Assembly: GCA_965224225.1 (NCBI GenBank) | Contig: CBDCZF010000032.1 | Location: 203,844 to 267,843, forward strand | Direction: 5' to 3' | Source: CAJQQK01 sp965224225 | GTDB taxonomy: Bacteria; Pseudomonadota; Alphaproteobacteria; Rhizobiales; Hyphomicrobiaceae | Length of the DNA: 64,000 bases | Shown here: positions 17,284 to 25,844 of the stretch, piece after piece | How positions within the stretch are numbered: the first letter of the stretch is position 1 | How the letters are laid out: each line of letters begins with the position of its first letter | Program-made: the position numbers and the translations under genes | The notes under the pieces: model-generated | What the model saw: the letters and a program-made list of their open reading frames with translations, nothing else | What the model was told of the DNA's origin: nothing | Database searches by the model: none

Positions 17284-18731
17284 GCATGCATCATGTCATC
17301 CTTGGTGCAGGGCCGGCAGGTGTCACCGCTGCCGAGACGATCCGCAAGAACGCCCCCGACGCCGAGATAACGCTGGTCGGCGGCGAAGGCGAGCCGCCCT
17401 ATTCGCGCATGGCGATCCCCTACCTCCTCGAAGGCAAGATCGATGAAGGCGGCACCTATCTGCGCCAAGCTGACGGTCACTACGACGCCCAGCGCATTGC
17501 CTACCTGCAGGCGAATGCAACCGGCATCGATACATCCGCCAAGACTGTGACGCTTTCGGACGGCGCTTCGCTCACCTACGACAAGCTGCTGATTGCGACC
17601 GGCGCCAGCCCGATCAGACCGCCGGTCGAAGGCCTCGACCAGCCGGGCGTCCATACCTGCTGGACGCTGGCCGATGCCCGCCATATCCAGAGCCTCGCGG
17701 AGAAAGGCGAACCGGTCGTCCTGGTCGGCGCCGGCTTCATCGGCTCGATCATCCTCGAAGCGCTGGCCAAGAAGGGCGTCAAGCTGACCGTTGTCGAGAT
17801 GGGTGATCGCATGGTGCCGCGCATGCTCGATGAGACGGCGGGCAACATGCTCAAGCGCTGGTGCGAGAAACAGGGCGTACGCGTTGCGACCGGCACGACG
17901 GTCGAAGCGATCCGCCAACCGGCCCGCGAACAGGCGCCGGCCGAGCCACCACCGGCAGCCGCTCCTCAGGCTCCACAATCAGAGCCGGGGTTCTTTTCAA
18001 AACTATTCGGTTTGGGAGGCTCATCCGTCCAGCCGGCCACCACGCCGCAGCCCGCCCCCACCGCTCCGCCACCTGCCGCGGCCGACGGTAACCTGCAGGT
18101 CGTATTGGGCAACGGCGAGACCATCGATGCCAAGCTGGTCGTGATTGCAGCAGGTGTCCGCTCGAACACGGCCTTCCTCGACGGCAGCGGCATCGACGTC
18201 GGCGACGGCATCAAGGTCGACGAGCATCTGGCAACAAGCGCTGCGGACGTTTATGCCGCCGGCGACGTCGCCGAAGGCATGGACCTTTCAACCAAAAGCC
18301 ACGACATGCTAGCCATCCAGCCGGTCGCCGTCGAGCACGGCTATATCGCCGGTCTCAACATGGCCGGCCTGGCGACCGTGCACCGCGGCAGCCTCAACAT
18401 GAACGTGCTCGATACCTTGGGCCTGATCTCATCCTCGTTCGGGCTCTGGCAGGGTGCCGGCAACGGCGACAACGCGACGCTGGTCGACGAGGACGGCTGG
18501 CGCTATCTGCGCCTCGAGTTCGACGGTGACAAGCTGGTTGGCGCCCAGGCGGTCGGGCTCACCGATCATGTCGGCATGCTGCGCGGGCTCATCCAGAGCG
18601 GCCTGGCGCTCGGGGCCTGGAAGGCACGCCTCAAGGCGGCGCCCGAACGCCTGCCGGAGGCCTATGTTGCCGTCTCCCAGGGCACACCGCTGCACGGCCC
18701 GACGCGTTCGAATGTGGCGCTGCCGGTCTAG
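17280..18731 (+). CDS. aorC: FAD/NAD-binding oxidoreductase subunit (AorC-like) with Pro/Ala-rich insert
   Basis: The 483-residue flavoprotein belongs to the pyridine-nucleotide-disulfide oxidoreductase fold. The FAD site is ILGAGPAGVTAAE near the N-terminus, the NAD(P) site VLVGAGFIGSIILE near 147-160, and the second FAD motif DVYAAGDVAEG. Without its insert it would be about 425 residues, close to the ~45 kDa AorC flavin subunit of Aromatoleum AOR, so it probably links the Fe-S chain to NAD. Residues about 213-270 form a Pro/Ala-rich linker with a central GFFSKLFGLGG (237-247), placed in a loop between two strands of the NAD domain. I know of no homologue with this insert. Its start overlaps the ATPase stop. 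Confidence 0.85.
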   Translation: MSMHHVILGAGPAGVTAAETIRKNAPDAEITLVGGEGEPPYSRMAIPYLLEGKIDEGGTYLRQADGHYDAQRIAYLQANATGIDTSAKTVTLSDGASLTYDKLLIATGASPIRPPVEGLDQPGVHTCWTLADARHIQSLAEKGEPVVLVGAGFIGSIILEALAKKGVKLTVVEMGDRMVPRMLDETAGNMLKRWCEKQGVRVATGTTVEAIRQPAREQAPAEPPPAAAPQAPQSEPGFFSKLFGLGGSSVQPATTPQPAPTAPPPAAADGNLQVVLGNGETIDAKLVVIAAGVRSNTAFLDGSGIDVGDGIKVDEHLATSAADVYAAGDVAEGMDLSTKSHDMLAIQPVAVEHGYIAGLNMAGLATVHRGSLNMNVLDTLGLISSSFGLWQGAGNGDNATLVDEDGWRYLRLEFDGDKLVGAQAVGLTDHVGMLRGLIQSGLALGAWKARLKAAPERLPEAYVAVSQGTPLHGPTRSNVALPV

Positions 18732-18770
18732 CGCCTTCGATCACACAAAGATGCACGGGGTTTCGCCGGC

Positions 18771-19022
18771 ATGAACATTACGCTGAAGCTTTACGCATCG
18801 CTTGGCCAGCACCTGCCCGCCGATGCCCGCCACAACCAAGCGACCATCGATGTCACCGATGGCACGACGATCTGGGATGTGCTCGATGCCTACAACGTGC
18901 CGCGCCAGCACTGCCACCTGGTGCTCTTGAACGGCATCTTCCAGGCACCGGCCGAGCGCGGTGTGGCGGTTCTGAAGGACGGCGACGTGCTCGCGGTCTG
19001 GCCGCCGGTTGCGGGCGGATAG
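18771..19022 (+). CDS. MoaD/ThiS-family sulfur-carrier protein
   Basis: The 83-residue ubiquitin-like protein ends in Gly-Gly (WPPVAGG), as sulfur carriers require. It starts MNITLKLYASLGQHLP and contains VTDGTTIWDVLDAYNVP and LKDGDVLAVWPP, all usual MoaD-family landmarks. MoaD donates sulfur to the dithiolene of molybdopterin/tungstopterin. Its place 39 bases after aorC suggests a dedicated carrier for the tungsten cofactor of this AOR; a MoaD-like gene is also known in the Aromatoleum AOR operon. The E1 enzyme and MoaE are not in the window. Confidence 0.85.
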   Translation: MNITLKLYASLGQHLPADARHNQATIDVTDGTTIWDVLDAYNVPRQHCHLVLLNGIFQAPAERGVAVLKDGDVLAVWPPVAGG

Positions 19023-19028
19023 GTTGCC

Positions 19029-19340
19029 ATGACCTCTCCCGGGGCCTCGCGCGGCCATGTCGAAAAGCTGATGTCGATCCGGCTCGAGGAGTTTGAGGCC
19101 GGCGTCGCCCGGTTGAACGGTGGCACACGGGTTACCGGCTCAAACGGTCGTTATGTCGTGCCGTCAGGAAGCGGTGATGTCACGATCGCCTTTGAAAAGC
19201 TCGAGCCGGCAGTGCTCGGCGGACTGATGCGCCTGCCGCGTGCGCGCGTGACCATCGACCTCACCGGCTTTGGCGATGATGACGCCCGCCGCGATTTCCT
19301 GGCGTTCTTCGATCGCACGTTCCAGCGCGGCGGCGGCTGA
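19029..19340 (+). CDS. unknown small AOR-operon protein ending in Gly-Gly-Gly
   Basis: The 103-residue protein starts six bases after the MoaD-like gene. It is polar with no membrane segment. A mixed alpha/beta pattern is visible: RLEEFEAGVARLNGG, then VTIAFEKLEPAVLGGLMRLPR, then VTIDLTGFGDDDARRDFLAFFDRTF. The chain ends QRGGG, an exposed C-terminal Gly-Gly like that of the MoaD neighbour, though the sequence is not obviously ubiquitin-like. I do not recognise the family. Its position suggests a role in cofactor making or complex assembly. Confidence 0.7.
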   Translation: MTSPGASRGHVEKLMSIRLEEFEAGVARLNGGTRVTGSNGRYVVPSGSGDVTIAFEKLEPAVLGGLMRLPRARVTIDLTGFGDDDARRDFLAFFDRTFQRGGG

Positions 19341-19352
19341 CCCCAGTGAACA

Positions 19353-19400
19353 TTGCCGGAAACGGCAAAGGCCTCGAACGAGGCCCGGCGCCCAGCGCCG
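19353..19400. terminator. three tandem hairpins after the AOR operon
   Basis: Hairpin one is TTGCCG-GAAA-CGGCAA (19353-19368), two is GGCCTC-GAAC-GAGGCC (19370-19385) and three is CGGCGC-CCA-GCGCCG (19386-19400). They follow the last AOR-operon stop by 12 bases, so they probably end or stabilise its mRNA. No T-run is present. Confidence 0.5.
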
Positions 19401-19431
19401 CCCCGAGCGCTTGCGAGGACTAGCCGTGAGC

Positions 19432-19558
19432 GGAATCGCAACGAGGGAGCGCAGGCGACCCGCCGCATTGCGGCGCCCCTCGGAGGCCGGCCGTTAGGCC
19501 GAACCGCCGTGAGAGAAAAGACAGATAGATCATTTCCACGTAAGTCGGAAACGATCTA
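19432..19558 (+). repeat. ~127-bp dispersed repeat, copy 1
   Basis: This segment matches the reverse complement of 56703-56830 over its whole length with about ten differences and one single-base indel. It carries the shared stretch from AGGGAGCGCAGGCGACCCG to GCCGGCCGTTAGGCCGAA and ends in a hairpin with arms GATCATTTCC and GGAAACGATC. No protein is likely to be made from it. Most of the 263-base gap between the AOR operon and the GGDEF-EAL gene is this repeat. Confidence 0.8.
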
Positions 19559-19603
19559 ACGGCAACGGGCCGGGACCACCGCCCCGGCCCGTGCCGGTCC
19601 GGC

Positions 19604-22300
19604 TCAGGCCGCAGGGATCGACCTGGGCCGGCGCATCAGGTCCAGCAGCTCATCGAGTTCGCAGGCCGGGCGCGGCGGGCTGAACAGAAAGCCCTGAGCC
19701 TCATCACAACCCATGGTGCGCAAGGTTTCGAGTTGGGCAAGGGTCTCGACGCCTTCGGCCGTGGTGTTGACGCTCAGGCATTCGGCCAGCGATATGATCG
19801 CCCGAACGATCGAGTCCGACTCGGTATCCTTGCCAAGTTCGTTGATGAAGCTGCGATCGATCTTGATCTTATCGAAGGCGAAGTTGCGCAGGTAGTTCAG
19901 TGACGAATAGCCTGTACCGAAATCGTCCATCGATATCTTGACGCCGAGCTCATTGATCTCGTTGAGCTTGGCAATCGTCTGCTCGGTATGCTGCATCATC
20001 ACCGTTTCGGTGATCTCGAGCTCGAGCCGTTCCGGCGCCAATCCGGATTGATCGAGAGCATGCTTGATGTCGTCGATCAGCGACGCCTCGCGGAACTGGA
20101 CCGGCGACAGGTTGACGGCAATTCTGAGTTCGTTGTTCCATGATGCCGCTTCCCGGCAGGCCTCGTGCAGGACCCAGCGGCCGATCTGCACGATGAGGCC
20201 GGTATCCTCCGCAACGGGAATGAAATCGACCGGCGAGACGCGCCCGCGAGTCGGGTGGTTCCAACGCACCAAGGCCTCGAAACCGCAGAACAGGTTGGTC
20301 CTGATCGAGACCAGCGGCTGGTAGTGCAATTCCAGCTCGTTGGAGGCAATCGCGCGGGACAATTCCTCCTCGATGCGGCGACGCTCGATCAGTTGTTCCG
20401 ACATTTCGGGCGCAAACAGACGGCAGGTATTTCGCCCTTCGGCCTTGGCGCTGTAGAGCGCTATGTCGGCGTTGCGCAGAAGATCATCGGCGGTCTGGCC
20501 GTTTGCAGGTGCGAGCGCACAGCCGATGCTGGCCGTCACCGTCAACAGCAAGTCATCGACGATGTAAGGCTCGCGCAAGATCTCGACGAGGTTTTTGGCT
20601 CGTGCCATCGCCATGGTCGGGTCGCTGAGCCCATGCATGATAATCGCGAACTCATCGCCGCCGAGGCGGGCCACCGTGTCGCCGGCACGAACCGCTGCAC
20701 GCAGCCGCAAGGCAACCGTGCGCAATAGTCCGTCGCCGATCGGGTGGCCGTGCGCGTCGTTGACGATCTTGAAGTCGTCAAGATCGAGGAACAATACGAA
20801 AAAGCCTTCGCCATCATCGGAAAGTTCGAACAGGGCCTGGTCCAGTTCCTCGCGGAACAGCGTGCGATTGGCGAGGTTGGTCAGTGTGTCGTGACGTGCG
20901 AGATGGGCGATCTTCTCTGCCGAACGGTGACGCTCGGTTATATCGGTGATCGTGCGCACGAAGCCGCCGCCAGGCATGCGCTGGCTCTGCTCGGCCAGTA
21001 CCGTGCCATTAGGACGCTTTCGTTCGAAGTAATCGCGCTCGAGATCATTGTCGAGTGAGCGGACCTGGCGCATCGTCGCGTGCGTGTCGGACCGGTTCAG
21101 CGCGCCGAATTCGCCGCGTTCCAGCATATGGTCGATGATGTCGTCGAACCTGACCGGCCCGCTCGAAAACTGTTGCGGCAGCTCGAGCAATGTCATGGCC
21201 TTGTCATTCGACACGATCACCTGGCCATCGGCATCGACCATGAAGATGCCCTGGCCCATGTGCTCGAGGGTGAGACCAAGTTCTTCCGATTTGCGTTGCG
21301 CTCGGGCCTCGCTCTTACGAAGAGCTTCGCGGGCGAGATCCAGGCGATGCTGATGGAGCACGCTCAAATACATTGCCAAAAGGATGATCATGGTCAGCAC
21401 GACCGCCGTCGCGATGTAGCGATACTGGTTGCGGCGCGGCTCGGCCAGGATGTTGCGTTCCGGCACTGCAACGGCAACGAACAGTGGATGGTTGGCAAGC
21501 TTGCGCCTGGCGTAAACGCGCGTCAGCCCGGAACCATCGACATCGCCGACAAAAATGCCTTCCGCAGCATCGCGCTCACGCAGCAGATCGGTCTCGCGCA
21601 CATCCGTGCCGAGCTTGAGCCTGTCACTGCCCGTCGTGGCGCGCACGATGCCGTCGAAGCCGGCGAGCGCCACGACGCTCTCCGAGCCGAGATCGATCGA
21701 GCCGTAGAACTTGGCGAAATGATTGGGGTTCATCGAGGCAACGATGACACCGCCAAACGAGCCGTCGACATCGGCGACACGCCGCGTCAACTGTACAGAC
21801 CAGCGACCGGAACGCCGGCCGAGCACCGGGATCGAGATAAACGGCGTGTCCGGCCGCGCCTGCTGGTGGATGCGAAAATGGGCACGGTCGGACAAATCGA
21901 TGGGCTTCGGCGGGTTCTTGCCGATCGTCGTGCGGGTCAGAACGCCGTCGCGGTCGATCATCGCCAGTTGGAAGCTCATGTCGGACAGCAGCTGGGGATC
22001 AGGCAGCGGACCGCGGATCGCATCGTGATAGCTTTGCCCGTTTCGTGCGCGAAGGAACTGCTTGCGGGCAATCAGCAGCGCCTTGTCGAGTTCGCGGACG
22101 GTCCTGTCGACGTGTTCATCGAAGACGCGGGCAAAGTTCTTGAGATCCTGCTGGCTTGCGCTTCGTGCGGCAGCAAACTCACCTGAAATTTGAAAATAAG
22201 TGCCAAACCACAGCATCGCAATCATGGCGATGCCGAAGCCGACAGTTGTGGGAACGGTGTAGGCCTCCCTCGAGGCCTGCCGCGATTTGGAATTCGACAT
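19604..22300 (-). CDS. Cache-PAS-GGDEF-EAL membrane sensor for cyclic di-GMP
   Basis: The 898-residue protein has one membrane helix near 19-36, an extracytoplasmic double-Cache-like region to about 290, and a second helix (ATAVVLTMIILLAMYLSVL). A PAS region follows (LTLEHMGQGIFMVDADGQ). The GGDEF domain has the intact active motif RLGGDEFAI and the EAL domain the intact FEALVRW, with DDFGTGYSSLNYL and the ending typical of active EALs. Both cyclase and phosphodiesterase activities are therefore possible. The ATG at 22300 has GGGAGG upstream. A TTTTGTAGG motif lies about 40 bases before the start. Confidence 0.93.
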   Translation of the reverse strand: MSNSKSRQASREAYTVPTTVGFGIAMIAMLWFGTYFQISGEFAAARSASQQDLKNFARVFDEHVDRTVRELDKALLIARKQFLRARNGQSYHDAIRGPLPDPQLLSDMSFQLAMIDRDGVLTRTTIGKNPPKPIDLSDRAHFRIHQQARPDTPFISIPVLGRRSGRWSVQLTRRVADVDGSFGGVIVASMNPNHFAKFYGSIDLGSESVVALAGFDGIVRATTGSDRLKLGTDVRETDLLRERDAAEGIFVGDVDGSGLTRVYARRKLANHPLFVAVAVPERNILAEPRRNQYRYIATAVVLTMIILLAMYLSVLHQHRLDLAREALRKSEARAQRKSEELGLTLEHMGQGIFMVDADGQVIVSNDKAMTLLELPQQFSSGPVRFDDIIDHMLERGEFGALNRSDTHATMRQVRSLDNDLERDYFERKRPNGTVLAEQSQRMPGGGFVRTITDITERHRSAEKIAHLARHDTLTNLANRTLFREELDQALFELSDDGEGFFVLFLDLDDFKIVNDAHGHPIGDGLLRTVALRLRAAVRAGDTVARLGGDEFAIIMHGLSDPTMAMARAKNLVEILREPYIVDDLLLTVTASIGCALAPANGQTADDLLRNADIALYSAKAEGRNTCRLFAPEMSEQLIERRRIEEELSRAIASNELELHYQPLVSIRTNLFCGFEALVRWNHPTRGRVSPVDFIPVAEDTGLIVQIGRWVLHEACREAASWNNELRIAVNLSPVQFREASLIDDIKHALDQSGLAPERLELEITETVMMQHTEQTIAKLNEINELGVKISMDDFGTGYSSLNYLRNFAFDKIKIDRSFINELGKDTESDSIVRAIISLAECLSVNTTAEGVETLAQLETLRTMGCDEAQGFLFSPPRPACELDELLDLMRRPRSIPAA

Positions 22301-22339
22301 GTGATACCTCCCTTACTTGGACGGCATCACGGTAACGAC

Positions 22340-22352
22340 AATCCTACAAAAT
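22340..22352 (-). promoter_or_regulatory. ATTTTGTAGGATT motif, copy B
   Basis: On the minus strand the motif sits about 40 bases before the GGDEF-EAL start and is preceded by AAATACTAT. Bases 22380-22389 (GCAAATTTGC) form a separate perfect palindrome. The element resembles copies A and C. It could be part of the promoter or an operator. Confidence 0.3.
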
Positions 22353-22508
22353 ATAGTATTTGCGCTGAACGGAAGTTTTCGCAAATTTGCTAAGAGTTTT
22401 GCAATCAATGATGATACGCGCCGGCCGCCCAAATCGGCAAATTTACTGCGCACCCCAAGCAGCCTCGGCATGGAAAGCAGGCTGAACTCGCCAGGTCGAT
22501 CGAGCCAA

Positions 22509-23297
22509 TCAGGCAGCTCTGCAATGCTCCAGAGACATCCGGTCGAGCGGAGTGACGTGTGCTCCGCGCGTCGTCAGTTCGTCGCGCAGGCGGCGCGCAA
22601 TCGCCACCGCGCCGGGCCCGTCGCCGTGCACGCAGATCGTGTCGACCGCTACCGGCAGGTTCATTCCGCTGTGCGTAATCACCGTGCCCTCGAACACCAT
22701 GCGGATTGCCTGGTCCACGGCCTGTTTCGGATCTTCGATCAGCGCACCTGCGAGCCCCCGCGGCGCAAGGTTGCCATCGTCCATGTAAAGGCGGTCGGCA
22801 TAGCCCTCTTTGGCGACATAAACGCCCATTTCATCGGCACTTTTGTGCTGTTCTGAATTGGCGAGCGCGATCAGTATGAGATCATGACCGGCAAGCTTGA
22901 CGGCGCGTGAAATGGCATCCGCGTAGAGACGTTCCTCAGCCGCCATGTTGGCCAGTGCACCATGCGGCTTGACGTGGCTGACCCGCGTCCCCGCAGCGTT
23001 GGCGATCGCCTGCAGGGCGCCGATCTGATAGAGCACCATGTCTTCGATTTCGTCGTCGTCCATAGCGATGCGGCGGCGCCCGAAGCCCTGGATATCGGCA
23101 AAGCCTGGATGCGCGCCGATGCTGACCCCACGTGCAGCCGCCTGCCTGACGAACCGGCGCATGATGGTCGGATCGCCGCCATGAAAGCCGCACGCCACAT
23201 TGGCCGATGCCACGATGTCGAGCAGCGCATCATCCGAGCCGATCTGGTAGGGGCCAAGCCCCTCGGCCATGTCGCAGTTCAGATTGATTTCAACCAT
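22509..23297 (-). CDS. pxpA: 5-oxoprolinase subunit A (LamB/YcsF family)
   Basis: The 262-residue protein starts MVEINLNCDMAEGLGPY and contains the family landmarks ANVACGFHGGDP, GVSIGAHPGFADIQGFGRR and VKPHGALANM. PxpA works with PxpB and PxpC to cleave 5-oxoproline to glutamate using ATP. No pxpB or pxpC is adjacent here, so partners must lie elsewhere. The ATG at 23297 follows a TTTTGTAGG motif by only a few bases, leaving little room for a ribosome site, so a very short leader is possible. Confidence 0.93.
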   Translation of the reverse strand: MVEINLNCDMAEGLGPYQIGSDDALLDIVASANVACGFHGGDPTIMRRFVRQAAARGVSIGAHPGFADIQGFGRRRIAMDDDEIEDMVLYQIGALQAIANAAGTRVSHVKPHGALANMAAEERLYADAISRAVKLAGHDLILIALANSEQHKSADEMGVYVAKEGYADRLYMDDGNLAPRGLAGALIEDPKQAVDQAIRMVFEGTVITHSGMNLPVAVDTICVHGDGPGAVAIARRLRDELTTRGAHVTPLDRMSLEHCRAA

Positions 23298-23300
23298 ATA

Positions 23301-23312
23301 AACCTACAAAAT
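23301..23312 (-). promoter_or_regulatory. ATTTTGTAGGTT motif, copy C
   Basis: Read on the minus strand, AAATATGCT precedes the motif and the pxpA start follows within four bases. The layout suggests a promoter core with transcription starting at or near the start codon. It is very like copy B. Confidence 0.3.
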
Positions 23313-23422
23313 AGCATATTTCTGGTTTGCATGGTTAACAACGCCTTTACGGCAAAATCAAGAGCAAACTGCCGAATCTGCAGGTTCTAGGGCAATTCGG
23401 TCAATTCGCCCGGGCCTCAGAA

Positions 23423-24435
23423 CTACAGCAGGCCGTTGATGGTCTCGTAAAGCGAATTCGGGATCTCGATACCATCGGCTTCGTTTTGTGTGCGGACCTG
23501 ATAGCGCCGAGTCGCAGGCAGGCGGGCGCCTTCCTGTTCGAGAACTGCTGCAAACAGCTTTTCTGCGTGCTCGAGCACGGCCGGGTTGCCGGACAGGCGC
23601 ACGGGATCGATTGCCAGCATGAACTCGCCGCCGATCGAGGGGCCGCCGTCGTCGTTATCGTGTTCCTTCTGCTCGACGCTGAACAGTTCACCGAGCATCG
23701 GCCCGGCCATAAGTTCGACCATCAGCGCCATCAGCGCCCCTTTCGTGCCGCCGAATGCCAGTTGCGCGCCTTCGAGAATCTCGTTGGGATCGTTGGTTGG
23801 CCGGCCATGTTTGTCGAGCCCGGCCCCGTCCGGCACGCTATGGCCTTCACGCGCCGCCAGCATAATTTCGCCGCGCGCCATGGCAGCCGTCGCCATATCA
23901 TAGACGACCGGCGGCTCCCCGCCGGTTCTCGGCCAGGCAAACGAAATTGGATTGGTTCCAAACAGCATCTTGGTGCCGCCGGCCGGTGCCACCATCGGCT
24001 TGGCCGAGGTCATGGCGAGCGCAACCAGCCCCTGCTCCGCGATTGCAGCCGTCTCGATCCAGAGCGCGCTGAAGTGAAAGGTCCGCGTGATCGCGAGGGC
24101 TGCGATGCCCTGAGCCCTGGTCCGCTCGACGAGCGGGTCGCGCCCGACTTTGAGCGCCAGCGGCGCAAAAGCCATTGTCGCCGTTGACGCGGATCGCGGC
24201 CGGTGCCAGATCCTCGACGGTCGGCCGCGAGCGGCCATTGACTTTGCCCGACTTCAACGAGGCGACATAGCCGGGCAATCTGAACAGGCCGTGCGAATGG
24301 CAGCTGTCGCGCTCGGCCGCCCACATGAAGTGGGGTGACGGCTTCGGCATTCTCTTGATCCGCCCCATTCGCCGTCAGCGCGCGCATCGAAAGGTCGTGA
24401 ACTTGGTCGAGGCTCAGGCGGGTGCGTTCGGTCAT
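23423..24435 (-). pseudogene. Ldh-family (malate/lactate-type) dehydrogenase with two frameshifts
   Basis: The protein is a NAD(P)-dependent Ldh/YlbC-family 2-hydroxyacid dehydrogenase spread over three frames. The N-terminus (MTERTRLSLDQVHDLSMRAL) starts at 24435. Near 24325-24340 the frame changes and continues as ERDSCHSHGLFRLPGYVASL, with the typical SHGLFR catalytic motif. At a TTTT run near 24176 it changes again to FAPLALKVGRDPLVERTRAQ and runs cleanly to 23423. Residue-level conservation is good on both sides of each break and no other stops appear, so single-base sequencing errors are at least as likely as true decay. Confidence 0.75.
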
Positions 24436-24643
24436 ATCGGCTCCTTCGGCGCTACTAATGATTTCAGAGCATCAGACGGTGAATTGCAGCCGCGCGCAAG
24501 CCTTGGCGGCGGGGACACGTCAAACGACGAGCGAAGTTCTTGCAAATGCGACTATGCGACGGTAAAAAGCGGCCTCGGCTGGTCCCAGGCAAGGACAGCC
24601 GACGGCATCGAACAAGCAATTGTCCATGCCGTCTCCCGTGGGT

Positions 24644-24720
24644 CGGAGCGTGGCGCAGCCTGGTAGCGCACTTGCTTCGGGAGCAAGGGGTCGGTGGTTC
24701 GAATCCACTCGCTCCGACCA
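24644..24720 (+). tRNA. tRNA-Pro(CGG)
   Basis: The acceptor arm is CGGAGCG/CGCTCCG, the D-arm GCGC-AGCCTGGTA-GCGC, the anticodon stem CTTGC/GCAAG with loop TTCGGGA (anticodon CGG) and the T-arm GGTGG-TTCGAAT-CCACT. CCA is encoded. All stems are intact, in contrast to the frameshifted genes on both sides. Confidence 0.95.
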
Positions 24721-24800
24721 AATTCGGTTAAAGAAGGTTTAGTCCCGGGCCGCGCAGCCAAACGGCGAGCTTGGAAACCTAGCCCGCCATCCAAATACGC

Positions 24801-25673
24801 TTAAGCCAGCCAGCGCTTGCGCCGCTTGTAGCTCTTGACCTCGCGGAAGTTCTGGCGGTCACCGCCCGACAGCCCAAGGTAAAATTCCTTGACGTCCTCG
24901 TTTTCGCGTAGTTCGGCGGCATCACCGTCCATCACGACGCGGCCGTTTTCGAGGATGTAGCCGTATTGCGCATAGCGCAGCGCAACGGTCGTGTTCTGCT
25001 CGGCCAGCAGCACCGAGACGCCCTGTTCCTCGTTGATCTTCTTGGTGATCTCGAAGATCAGCTCGACGAGCTGCGGGCCAGCCCCATCGACGGCTCGTCG
25101 AGCAGCATCATTTTCGGGTTCGACATCAGGGCGCGGCCGATCGCGCACATCTGCTGCTCGCCGCCCGATGTATAGCCAGGCAGTGAGCGCCGGCGTTGCG
25201 TTCGGCAAGGCGCGGAAAATAGCCGTAGACCATCTCGAGGTCGCGGCTGATCTGCGGCTGAGCCGTCGCGGCGCGTATAGGCGCCGGTCAGCAGGTTTTC
25301 CTCGACGGTGAGATGCTCGAAGCAGTGGCGCCCTTCCATCACCTGGATGCAGCCGCGCTTGACCATGTCGTTGGGCGACAACTTGTCGATACGCTGGCCC
25401 TCGAACATGATATTTCGCCCTTGGTCACGTCTCCGCGCTCGGCGCGCAACAGGTTCGATATCGCCTTGAGCGTCGTCGTCTTGCCGGCCCCGTTGGCTCC
25501 GAGGATGGCGACGATCGCGCCCTTGGGCACCTCCAGCGAAACACCTTTCAGGACCAGGATCACATGGTCGTAGATGACCTCGATGTTGCTGACCGAAAGG
25601 ATCGACTCGCGGGCAGCAGACGTCGCCGTCGTCGCGGCGGGACGTTCGGCAAGAGCTACGTATCGGCTGGCAT
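24801..25673 (-). pseudogene. livF: branched-chain-type ABC transporter ATPase LivF with multiple frameshifts
   Basis: All LivF motifs are present but in different frames. Walker A is in VAILGANGAGKTTTLKAISNLL. The next frame has MFEGQRIDKLSPNDMVKRG and QVMEGRHCFEHLTVEENL. After further breaks come the signature-like SGGEQQMCAIGRALM with Walker B MMLLDEPSMGLA, and then the C-terminal part VSVLLAEQNTTVALRYAQYG to the stop at 24801. At least four single-base indels are needed. The C-terminal extension EFYLGLSGGDRQNF is usual for LivF proteins paired with acyl-CoA synthetases. It belongs to the operon led by the acyl-CoA synthetase. Sequencing error is plausible. Confidence 0.75.
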
Positions 25674-25687
25674 GAGCAACCTTCGGA

Positions 25688-25803
25688 AGTAGTGAGGTAG
25701 TGAGGTAGTGAGTAGCGAATAGCGATTGGTAGCGAGGTCGTGAGAAACCCGTGCAGATATTCCACTACTCGACTACTCACTACTCACTATTCGCTACTCA
25801 CTG
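25688..25803. repeat. low-complexity imperfect inverted repeat
   Basis: The left arm (25688-25737) consists of GTAGTGAG- and TAGCGAATAG-like units. The right arm (25762-25803) is built of their complements, CTACTCACTA and TTCGCTACTC. Together they can form a long imperfect hairpin between livK and livF. It looks like an intergenic repeat family of 6-7-base units. Confidence 0.6.
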
Positions 25804-25844
25804 CCAGACCGCAGCGCTCCAAGCTGCGGCCTGGACACAAGCAA

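Noticed and set aside
19432..19558. Insertion sequence
   Set aside because: The repeat is too short and has no transposase frame; a non-coding element fits better.
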